Assembly (NCBI RefSeq): GCF_000455325.1 | Contig: NZ_HG322951.1 | Span: 3,826,493 to 3,890,492 of the forward strand | Length of the DNA: 64,000 nucleotides | Direction of reading: 5' to 3' | Source: Mycolicibacterium septicum DSM 44393 | Lineage (GTDB): Bacteria; Actinomycetota; Actinomycetes; Mycobacteriales; Mycobacteriaceae | Shown: positions 1 to 6,733 of the stretch, in pieces | Layout of the letters: each line of letters starts with the position of its first letter | Numbering within the stretch: the first letter of the stretch is position 1 | Notes under the pieces: model-generated | What the model saw: the letters and a program-made list of their open reading frames with translations, nothing else | Database searches by the model: none | What the model was told of the DNA's origin: nothing | Translations under genes and position numbers: made by a program

Positions 1-1946
1 CCGTCCTGGCGGCCGCGTCGACGTTCGTTCCCGACGCGCTGCGCAACCTGCGGCACGGCCGCATCGGTGTGGGCACGCTGATGACGATCGCCGCGGTCGG
101 GGCGGTCGCGCTCGGCCAGATCGCCGAAGCCGCGTTGCTGGGCATCCTGTTCTCCATCGCCGAGGGGCTCGAACACTACGCGGTCACCCGCACCCGCCGC
201 GGCCTGCGTGCCCTGTTGTCGCTGGTGCCACCCAAAGTCACCGTCATCCGGGGTGGCCGTGAAATCACCTTGTCACCACAGGATCTGGTGATCGGCGAAG
301 TGATGGTGGTGCGGCCCGGGGAACGCGCCGCCACCGACGGCACCGTCACCTCGGGCCGCACCAGCCTCGACCTGTCGGCGATCACCGGTGAGTCGGTCCC
401 GGTCGAGGCCGGTCCCGGCAGCGATGTGCACGCCGGAGCGATCAACGGCGGCGGTGCCATCGAAGTCGCGGTCAGTGCACTGGCCGCCGACAGTTCCCTG
501 GCCCGCATCGTGCATATCGTCGAGGAAGCCCAGGAACGCAAAGGCGCCGGGCAACGCCTGGCCGATCGGATCGCGCGACCCCTCGTACCGGCGATCGTGG
601 TGCTTGCCGCGGCGATCGCCGGTCTCGGTGCGCTACTTGGGGATCCGATGCTCTGGCTGCAACGCGCCCTGGTGGTGCTGGTCGCAGCCTCCCCGTGCGC
701 GTTGGCGATCGCGGTGCCGCTGACGGTGGTCGCGGCCATCGGCGCCGCCAGCCGCCAAGGTGCCCTGGTCAAAGGCGGGGCCGCGGTCGAAGAACTCGGC
801 CGCATCAAGGTCATCGCCCTGGACAAGACCGGCACCCTCACCCGCAACAAACCACAAGTCGTCGCAACAATCACGGTTGACGGCATCACCGAGACGGAGG
901 CGCTGCGCACGGCTGCCGCCCTGGAGGCCCGAAGCGAACATCCACTCGCGCAAGCGATCTTGGCCGCCGCCGACGACGCGACCCCCGCCAGCGAGGTGAC
1001 CGCGATCCCTGGTCACGGAATCCAGGGCCACCTCGACGGTGCCACCATCCGCCTCGGCAAGCCCAGCTGGATCCCACCCGGCCCACTTACCGACGAGGTC
1101 GCACGCCTGCAAGGTCAGGGCGCCACCGTCGTCGTTCTCGAACACGACGGCCATGTCGTCGCCGCCATCGCCGTCCGCGATGAACTTCGTCCCGAAGCCT
1201 CTGAGGCCGTGCAGCTTTTGGACCGGATCGGGATCCGGGTGGCGATGCTCACCGGCGACAACCAGCGCACCGCCGACGCCCTGGCAGCCCAAGCCGGCAT
1301 CACCACCGTGCACGCCGAGCTACTGCCCGAAGACAAGGCCCGGCTACTGCCCGAGTTAGCGGCCGGCAAACCGATCGCCATGGTCGGCGACGGCGTCAAC
1401 GACGCCCCCGCGCTGGCCACCGCCGACATTGGAATCGCCATGGGCGCCATGGGAACCGACGTCGCCATCGAAACCGCCGACGTCGCACTCATGGGGGAAG
1501 ACCTGCGCCACCTCCCCCAAGTCCTTGCCCACTCCCGGCACGCCCGAAAAATCATGGTGCAGAACATCGGATTCTCGCTGGCCATCATCGGAGCCCTGAT
1601 TCCGCTGGCTGCCTTCGGGGTACTCGGCCTGGCCACCGTCGTGTTCATCCACGAATTCGCCGAAGTCCTGGTCATCCTCAACGCCATCCGCGCCGCACGC
1701 ACCCAACCCCTACCCGGCCTGACCGCCTCACCGGTGACAAACACGACCGCACACCACCTCGACATCGGCGCCCCGCCACCGGCTACCGATGCATGCTGCG
1801 GAAGCCCTATTGGTCCCAGGCCAGCAGCCCAGCTCCTGACCCTGGACACCGTGGGGGATCAACCCGGCGATGCGGGTAGCTGCGACTGCTGTGACGACAC
1901 AGAAGCTGACCCTCCCGCTGGACCGCCCGCAGCGGTAAGCCTGTAA
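1..1946 (+). CDS. Heavy-metal P1B-type ATPase (5' end cut by window)
   Basis: Membrane cation pump that exports a transition metal by ATP hydrolysis. The frame is open from base 3 with no start, so the N-terminus lies outside. Visible in order: the actuator motif TGES near base 385, a membrane SPC motif near 690 (in place of the CPC of Cu/Zn/Cd pumps), the phosphorylation motif DKTGT near 825, the HP motif (SEHPLA), and GDGVNDAP near 1390. The last membrane pair carries HEFAEVLVILN, related to the HEGxT signature of P1B-4 pumps but not identical. The tail is Cys-rich (DACCGSP and CDCCDD) and may bind metal. Metal specificity cannot be assigned; Co, Zn or Cd are candidates. No metal-responsive regulator is visible in the window. 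It sits next to an integrase, so it could be mobile-element cargo (inference). Confidence 0.93.
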   Translation, partial: VLAAASTFVPDALRNLRHGRIGVGTLMTIAAVGAVALGQIAEAALLGILFSIAEGLEHYAVTRTRRGLRALLSLVPPKVTVIRGGREITLSPQDLVIGEVMVVRPGERAATDGTVTSGRTSLDLSAITGESVPVEAGPGSDVHAGAINGGGAIEVAVSALAADSSLARIVHIVEEAQERKGAGQRLADRIARPLVPAIVVLAAAIAGLGALLGDPMLWLQRALVVLVAASPCALAIAVPLTVVAAIGAASRQGALVKGGAAVEELGRIKVIALDKTGTLTRNKPQVVATITVDGITETEALRTAAALEARSEHPLAQAILAAADDATPASEVTAIPGHGIQGHLDGATIRLGKPSWIPPGPLTDEVARLQGQGATVVVLEHDGHVVAAIAVRDELRPEASEAVQLLDRIGIRVAMLTGDNQRTADALAAQAGITTVHAELLPEDKARLLPELAAGKPIAMVGDGVNDAPALATADIGIAMGAMGTDVAIETADVALMGEDLRHLPQVLAHSRHARKIMVQNIGFSLAIIGALIPLAAFGVLGLATVVFIHEFAEVLVILNAIRAARTQPLPGLTASPVTNTTAHHLDIGAPPPATDACCGSPIGPRPAAQLLTLDTVGDQPGDAGSCDCCDDTEADPPAGPPAAVSL

Positions 1947-1975
1947 GCCTGTAAGCCTGTAAGCCTGTAAGCCTG
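1936..1975. repeat. Five tandem copies of the 8-mer TAAGCCTG
   Basis: Five perfect head-to-tail copies of TAAGCCTG start inside the last codons of the metal ATPase and run past its TAA stop to within 11 bp of the integrase gene's 3' end. Because the unit is 8 bp, a change in copy number shifts frame, but the stop lies in the first two copies, so the ATPase C-terminus is little affected. It may be a slippage product or lie at an element boundary. Confidence 0.9.
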
Positions 1976-1985
1976 TACCAGCTAG

Positions 1986-3059
1986 TCATCGGTTCCCCGG
2001 TCCCGCAATATCTGCCACCAACGTATAGAGGTAGTTTTGCGCTGCGGCGGTTCGTGTTTCATTTCCCGCTGCGGTGACGTAACGCTGAGACGTGGTCATT
2101 GATTCGTGGCCGAGTAGCTTCATCAACGTGTAGACGCTGATGTTCGCGCTAGCCAGTTCAGTAGCGTAGGTGTGCCGCAATCCATGCACCATGGCCCCAG
2201 GGACCGGCTGGGCATCGGGGCCTGCAAGCTTGAACGCACGCTTAATACGAGACTGCACCGTGCCACGCGTGATCCGCTCGCCGTCACGCCCAACAAACAG
2301 AGGTGAACGAGCCGGCCACCGAGACAGACCCAGCGTGGGGGATGCGCGACGTTTGACGGCATCGGGGAATCGGGTCGCTCTACTGTCGAGATAGGCTTCA
2401 ATGACTCTCAGCAAGTCGGCCTCAACCGGTACCGCCCGATCCTTGCCGCCCTTGCCTCTCACCTGGATGATCCCCGCACCGTCCTTGGCAGTGCGCACAT
2501 CGCCGATGTCAGCCTGGCGCATTTCCTCCGCGCGCAAGCCCGCCAACAGAGCCGTGAGAATGATCGCCAGATCCCTTTCAGCCCAATCAGTTTGACGTGG
2601 CGAGCCCACATCCTCTGCGACAGCGTGTAGTAATGCGCCGACCGCAGCGCGGGGGAGCGCCTTGGGCAGCGACCGTGCGAGTTTCGGTCTACCGACCAAC
2701 GCCATTGGGTTCGCGGTCAGCAGTTCAGAAGTGAACAGGAATGTGCACAGCACATTCCACGTGGACCAGCATCGCCGGATCGAAGCGGCTTCATGGTCGC
2801 GCGCATAGGCGGCGAACGCGGCCCGCATCGAGTCCTTCGTTATGTCAGATATGGCGAGTCGAGCGGGATCGCCGCCGGTGGCCAGCGATGCTATGGCTAC
2901 AAAGTCCTGGCGGTACGCCTTCATCGTGTGTGCGGACGGTTTGCGGGTCTGCCGATCATTGAGGAACTCGACAAACCAGACCGGCAGCGCATCGGCAGAT
3001 GCCTCAGTCGTCGCTACAGGGACAGGCGAGGCAGGCGGGGGTCCGTGGCTGACGACCAT
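1986..3059 (-). CDS. Tyrosine recombinase/phage-type integrase
   Basis: Site-specific recombinase of the XerC/D-lambda integrase superfamily, 357 aa. The N-terminal SAM-like core-binding domain covers about residues 25-115 and the catalytic domain about 135-345. The active-site set looks complete: Arg176 (AGLRAEE), a lysine in the RGKGGKDR hairpin around 203-206, His292 and Arg295 (HGLRHTYAT), His318 (LGHES) and nucleophile Tyr327 (SQRYV). The ATG at 3059 has no clear Shine-Dalgarno. A perfect inverted repeat lies just upstream at 3082-3105 and may control it. No excisionase or tRNA target is visible nearby, so the element it mobilises is not defined. Confidence 0.93.
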   Translation of the reverse strand: MVVSHGPPPASPVPVATTEASADALPVWFVEFLNDRQTRKPSAHTMKAYRQDFVAIASLATGGDPARLAISDITKDSMRAAFAAYARDHEAASIRRCWSTWNVLCTFLFTSELLTANPMALVGRPKLARSLPKALPRAAVGALLHAVAEDVGSPRQTDWAERDLAIILTALLAGLRAEEMRQADIGDVRTAKDGAGIIQVRGKGGKDRAVPVEADLLRVIEAYLDSRATRFPDAVKRRASPTLGLSRWPARSPLFVGRDGERITRGTVQSRIKRAFKLAGPDAQPVPGAMVHGLRHTYATELASANISVYTLMKLLGHESMTTSQRYVTAAGNETRTAAAQNYLYTLVADIAGPGNR

Positions 3060-3081
3060 GTGTCAACGCTGACGCAAGAAA

Positions 3082-3105
3082 GATGGATAATCAATCTTAT
3101 CCATC
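3082..3105. promoter_or_regulatory. Perfect inverted repeat upstream of integrase
   Basis: GATGGATAA and TTATCCATC form 9-bp perfect arms around a 6-bp centre, in AT-rich sequence 23 bp upstream of the integrase start codon. It is probably an operator or recombinase-binding site. The hairpin is too AT-rich and lacks the U-tract of a typical terminator. Confidence 0.6.
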
Positions 3106-3205
3106 AAATGTGCCAATAATGCAGTGCGGCAGTAACTTTCCCGAGATATCGGAAGTGGGGAAGTGTCACAGTGACGGAAGTGGCTGCAGGCTCCCAAAAG
3201 CGCGA

Positions 3206-3442
3206 TCACAGATCCGAAGCCCGGTTGATCCGGTAGATTCTGTGCGCGTAGTCGTCGATATGGAGTTCCCGTACAGTCGTGGCCGCGTAGCCCTCCAGCG
3301 TGATCCGGAGATGTTCGTGACGCAAGGCCTGCTCGACCAATTCGGACCGGTTGAGCCCAGCCGCTTGAGCGTCTACATCTGCCGCAGCTAGCACGTCCCG
3401 ATCCAACGTGATCCACACCTGGGCCTTTCCCACACCGGTCAT
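3206..3442 (-). CDS. Ribbon-helix-helix antitoxin-like protein
   Basis: Small 78-aa protein with a CopG/Arc-type ribbon-helix-helix pattern: a beta strand (AQVWITLDRDVL) followed by two helices with the LNRSELVEQAL turn, then a short acidic C-terminal arm. RHH proteins bind operators as dimers and often serve as antitoxins. No toxin gene adjoins it on the same strand: the upstream neighbour is the divergent VbhA-like gene 58 bp away, and downstream is the integrase. It could be an orphan antitoxin or the regulator of the neighbouring integrase (inference). Confidence 0.7.
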   Translation of the reverse strand: MTGVGKAQVWITLDRDVLAAADVDAQAAGLNRSELVEQALRHEHLRITLEGYAATTVRELHIDDYAHRIYRINRASDL

Positions 3443-3480
3443 CTTACTGAATCCTTAACCAACCAAAAGTGGATGTCTGT

Positions 3481-3501
3481 CTCCGACATAGACTGTCGGA
3501 G
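3481..3501. promoter_or_regulatory. Palindrome abutting the VbhA-like start codon
   Basis: CTCCGACA and TGTCGGAG are perfect 8-bp arms around TAGAC. The right arm ends on the first base of the GTG start codon of the downstream gene, a position typical of an autoregulatory operator in toxin-antitoxin loci. Confidence 0.6.
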
Positions 3502-3830
3502 TGAGTCGCGAGAGCGCCGACGATGAACCCGACAGCTTGACCGTCCTGGCCGAGCTCCTGCACGGCAGCGATCTGTCAGCCGCCCAGAAGCGCGCGGTGC
3601 ACGACGCCATCGTCAGCAGCGTGCTCGAAGGTGCAACACCTGATCGCAAGTCGATGCTCCGACTCATCGAGTTCGCCGCCGGACGTATCACGTTCGACCA
3701 ATGCAAAACGCAAGTACTCCAGACGCGCATCTCGAACCTCAACCACGAGCTCACGCAGGCCGACGCCGACTATGCGGCCGGCAACACCATCGCCGGTGAG
3801 GATCTGCGCAAGCACTACGGACTCCGCTGA
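3501..3830 (+). CDS. VbhA-like antitoxin of Fic (FicTA) type, no toxin partner
   Basis: 109-aa protein. Residues about 24-60 fit the VbhA antitoxin fold (pattern QKRAVHDAIVSSVLEGATP). They contain the Fic inhibitory motif (S/T)xxxE(G/N), here S-SVL-EG, whose Glu blocks the ATP site of class I Fic AMP transferases. The C-terminal tail (GNTIAGEDLRKHYGL) resembles the toxin-gripping tails of other small antitoxins. In known VbhA-VbhT pairs the Fic toxin follows directly. Here the next gene is an opposite-strand membrane protein, and no HxFx(D/E)GNGRxxR Fic motif is present in the encoded proteins of the window. The start is GTG; a palindrome covers it. Confidence 0.65.
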   Translation: MSRESADDEPDSLTVLAELLHGSDLSAAQKRAVHDAIVSSVLEGATPDRKSMLRLIEFAAGRITFDQCKTQVLQTRISNLNHELTQADADYAAGNTIAGEDLRKHYGLR

Positions 3831-3921
3831 TCCCCATCTAGCCCCATTAGGTCCGGAATCCAATGGCTGAGAAGGTTCCCTTCGACATCCAGCCAACAAG
3901 GCCAAAAAGTAGAGATTCCTC

Positions 3922-4413
3922 TCATGCCGACTGCGAAGCGCGCTCCAGCGTCGGGTTCTCGCGATAGAGCAAAGCAATAGCGCCGAGGTTGAGCAGCGTG
4001 CCGGCCAGTACGGCTGCGCCACGGCGTTTTCCTTTGATCCCAGCCTCCTTGGTTAGCATCAGCGTCTGGGTTGCGGTCGGTCCAATTAGGGTGACGGCTG
4101 AGATTACGCCTGGAGAGTATTCACGCCAGCGTAAGGTCGTTGCGGCGTGGAAGATAGCGTTGGCGAGCATTCCTGCCGCCGTTGAGGTCGCCAACCAGTT
4201 GCCCAGCTCGCTCCGCGGATTCCGCGCAGGCATTAGCCCGGCGGCCGTGATCGCCGGCAACAACGTAGTTGCATGCGAAACGATGAAGAACCGGGTACTG
4301 AAGGTGCCACCGAAGTGCCGTGACGCCCAATCGGGAAAGCGCGGCAACTCTTCAGCGACATGGATCCAGATCGCCACGGTAAGTCCCAGGTATCGCCAGT
4401 TCCGGATCGCCAT
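3922..4413 (-). CDS. HXXEE-domain membrane protein
   Basis: 163-aa predicted integral membrane protein of the HXXEE family (function unknown). The family's three signatures are all present: HVAEE near residue 18, NAIFH near 87 and YSPG near 100. These His/Glu residues are thought to line a metal site within the membrane. About four hydrophobic segments can be drawn, with a basic loop (KGKRRG) near the C-terminus. A second member of the same family is encoded at 11211-11942. No partner gene adjoins it. Start at the ATG of MAIRNWRYL; no strong Shine-Dalgarno. Confidence 0.72.
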   Translation of the reverse strand: MAIRNWRYLGLTVAIWIHVAEELPRFPDWASRHFGGTFSTRFFIVSHATTLLPAITAAGLMPARNPRSELGNWLATSTAAGMLANAIFHAATTLRWREYSPGVISAVTLIGPTATQTLMLTKEAGIKGKRRGAAVLAGTLLNLGAIALLYRENPTLERASQSA

Positions 4414-4740
4414 TCCACCATCCTGACCCCATTCGCATTCGCACTCAACTGTGATTGGGCGTCACTTCTTGCGGTCAACGCACCGAGCGGTCGACGCCCC
4501 CGGCGATCACGCAGCCGGGCGACTCTCGCCCCCAGTCCGCAACGTTTGACAATTGCCGAGACCCCGCCAGCCCATTCCCATTCACCCCGAAATCCTCTGG
4601 TCGAAAAGGCAATTCACTTTCTTTCGACATCCCAGCCACACCAGGCATTAACGTCACGTGACAGATAAGTTGCAGCGGGGACCGGGAGCGGCGGGGGCGC
4701 CTGCGGACGGTGCGGTAGGCGAAAGGCCATCGAATCCGGC

Positions 4741-4941
4741 GCTCTCACATGGTTCTGGAACGGTAATCCGGCACTGTCAGGTAGTCGCGGAATCAGCGCC
4801 GCGCCGGCGACCCAACGTGGACGCCTCGCCGGAAAAGCACTCAGCCACCAGGGCCAGCTCAACTCTCAGATAGTTCCGGAAAACAGGGCGGAATCGGACA
4901 GCTCTCACGTTTTCCCGGAATGCTCTCAACTAGTTCCGGAT
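4741..4941. repeat. Four copies of a 20-bp repeat, GCTCTCANNTNGTTCCGGAA
   Basis: Direct, imperfect copies at 4741-4760, 4862-4881, 4901-4920 and 4922-4941. All share CTCTCA at the left and (C)CGGA or CTGGAA at the right; the last three are clustered within 80 bp. Spacing is irregular and there are no uniform spacers, so this is not a CRISPR array. Their position upstream of a recombinase operon suggests subterminal binding sites for the recombinase or its HTH partner (inference). Confidence 0.7.
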
Positions 4942-5223
4942 CGGACAAGCGACTCTACGCCGCTGGCCACGGTGTCAGCCCTGTATATCAATGTGCCGAT
5001 AAGCTACACTATGTCAACTTAAGTACTCGGTTTTCATCAGATGAATCACGAACACGCCATGTGACTCTCGCCCACCGGATCTGTGCAACTCGGCCAAATG
5101 GCGAGGAACACAACAGGTTACCGTCGACTGTAGCGAGTATGCGTTGCCGCCTTCCCGGTCGCTCCACGCGACACGCGGCGAATGAACTTCGTTTTGCGAT
5201 GGACCTACCTGCGTCGATGTGGT

Positions 5224-5255
5224 AATGATTCATTAGATGATTCAATGATGCATCA
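5224..5255. promoter_or_regulatory. AT-rich palindromic region upstream of recombinase operon
   Basis: Overlapping direct and inverted copies of ATGATTCAT and TGATGCATCA (perfect 10-bp palindrome at 5246-5255) in a locally AT-rich stretch 25-55 bp upstream of the recombinase start codon. Likely promoter/operator sequence. Confidence 0.45.
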
Positions 5256-5279
5256 GATGAGACAGGCTGGGAGGCTGAT

Positions 5280-6383
5280 TTGCCCGTCGACAAGAGCGGC
5301 CGCGTGTTCCTCGTTGGCTCAGTTCCTCTGTTGCATCCCGAGGCCCAAACCGTCGAGGAAATGCTCGATGGGTGGCGCAACCAGCAACTGTGCCGCAACC
5401 TCGCCCACGACACCATCGATAAGCGCATCGCCCTGGTTCGGCGCTTCATTGCCCACTCCAATGAGTTCCCCTGGTCCTGGACGCCAGCGGTCGTTGAGGA
5501 GTTCTTCGCCGATCTGCGCGGCATCAAAGGCCGCGCACAGTCGACGTCCCGCGGCTATCAGAACGGCCTGCGGTTGTTCTGCTCGTACATCGCCGACCCA
5601 GACTACGGCTGGGATCGGGTCTGCGAGCAGCGTTTCGGCACACACCCAGCACAGGTATTTTTCGCCTGGAACAGCGCGACCCACGTCCAAGACAACGAGC
5701 AAGATCCAGAGAAGCGCCCCTTCAGCAAACAGGAGTTGCAGCACTTCTTCGATCACGCCGACGATCAAGTGACACTGATCGCCAACTCGCGGAAGAAAGG
5801 CTGGCTGCCGGCCTACCGCGACTCGGTGATGTTCAAGATCGCCTACTCCTACGGTCTGCGCTTCAACGAACTGCGTCACCTGCAGACAATCGATTTCTCG
5901 CGCAATCCCCATGCTCGCGAATTCGGCAGCTATGGAGCGGTCTTAATCCGATACGGCAAGGCGAAGAAAGGTTCCCCGCCGAAACGACGCACCGTGTTGA
6001 CTGTTTTCGACTGGACACCCGAGGTCATCGCAGACTGGCTCACCCACGGCCAGCCGTATATCGCCGACGGCATTGATCTGTTCCCGAGCGAGCGCGGTTC
6101 CCTGGTTGCCGAGAACACCCTACTGAGTCGATTCCGTCGCTATTGCGACGAACTGGATCTGCCGAGCGGTCTGGACCTGCACTCGTTTCGCCGCTCCCAC
6201 ATCACCCACCTCATCGAAGACGGCTGGGACGCCAAATTCGTCCAGGACCAGGCTGGCCACGACTTCGCCAGCACGACAGCGCTATACACCGGCGTGTCCA
6301 GCGACTACCGGACCCGCACGGTCCGCCGCATGCTCGACCAGACCATCAAAGATGCACTCTCCTTCGGGGAGGAAAGCTCGTGA
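5280..6383 (+). CDS. Tyrosine recombinase, TnpA-like
   Basis: 367-aa site-specific recombinase and first gene of the trio. The core-binding domain covers about residues 22-110 and the catalytic domain about 145-345. Active-site residues look intact: Arg194 (YGLRFNEL), Lys227, His301 and Arg304 (HSFRRS), His327 (AGHDF) and Tyr336 (TALYTGV). The start is TTG at 5280, chosen because GGGAGG lies at 5269-5274 with ideal spacing. The stop overlaps the next gene's GTG by four bases (GTGA). This subunit probably supplies cutting and joining; the HTH and large partner would give site choice. Confidence 0.9.
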   Translation: MPVDKSGRVFLVGSVPLLHPEAQTVEEMLDGWRNQQLCRNLAHDTIDKRIALVRRFIAHSNEFPWSWTPAVVEEFFADLRGIKGRAQSTSRGYQNGLRLFCSYIADPDYGWDRVCEQRFGTHPAQVFFAWNSATHVQDNEQDPEKRPFSKQELQHFFDHADDQVTLIANSRKKGWLPAYRDSVMFKIAYSYGLRFNELRHLQTIDFSRNPHAREFGSYGAVLIRYGKAKKGSPPKRRTVLTVFDWTPEVIADWLTHGQPYIADGIDLFPSERGSLVAENTLLSRFRRYCDELDLPSGLDLHSFRRSHITHLIEDGWDAKFVQDQAGHDFASTTALYTGVSSDYRTRTVRRMLDQTIKDALSFGEESS

Positions 6384-6733
6384 AACGCGAAGTCGACTAC
6401 ACCTGGCGCCTCGCCGAACTCATGGCCGCCCACGGCATGCACAACAGTACCGACTTGATCCCGCGGCTTGCAGAACGGGGAATCCAGCTCTCCCGGCCTC
6501 AGGTTTACCGCGTCGTTCACCAACGGCCAGAACGCATTTCGCTGCAATTGATGGCCGCACTCTGCGACATTCTCGGCTGCGGCGTGGAAGACCTAGTCAC
6601 CGTCACCGCAACTGACGCGCGCCGCCGGAAGACCGCATCCGGTGCTGCTCCCGTTCCACCGCCAAATGTCGTCGAACTCAACAAAGCCGTCCGGCCACGG
6701 CGGGCCCGGGTCATCACAGATGGCACCGATTAA
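6380..6733 (+). CDS. Small XRE-type helix-turn-helix protein of the trio
   Basis: 117 aa. Residues about 5-70 form a Cro/C1-type HTH: the segment DLIPRLAERGIQLSRPQVYRV fits helix-turn-recognition helix, followed by LQLMAALCDILGCGVEDLV, the usual last two helices. The C-terminus is basic (NKAVRPRRAR). The GTG at 6380 is preferred over earlier in-frame starts because it overlaps the previous stop and is preceded by GGGGAGGAAAG at 6366. It sits where Tn554 has its accessory protein and likely binds element ends or controls the operon. Confidence 0.8.
   Translation: MKREVDYTWRLAELMAAHGMHNSTDLIPRLAERGIQLSRPQVYRVVHQRPERISLQLMAALCDILGCGVEDLVTVTATDARRRKTASGAAPVPPPNVVELNKAVRPRRARVITDGTD

Larger units (their letters stand above)
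4414..5279. other. 866-bp stretch without a convincing gene
   Basis: No reading frame here has codon usage or motifs suggesting a protein. It holds four 20-bp repeats (4741-4941) and, at its right end, an AT-rich palindromic segment (5224-5255) before the first recombinase gene. It probably contains the left terminus and promoter of the recombinase element. Confidence 0.6.

Noticed and set aside
1986..3500. tRNA attachment site for the integrase
   Set aside because: No cloverleaf or tRNA 3' end could be recognised on either strand near the integrase.
3870..4650. Possible flanking repeat (TTCGACATCC-AGCCA near 3880 and TTCGACATCCCAGCCA near 4623) around the HXXEE gene
   Set aside because: Similarity is about 16 bp with an indel and does not extend; chance cannot be excluded without an empty-site comparison.
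4741..4941. CRISPR array
   Set aside because: The four repeats are imperfect, unevenly spaced, lack unique spacers of constant length, and no cas gene is present.
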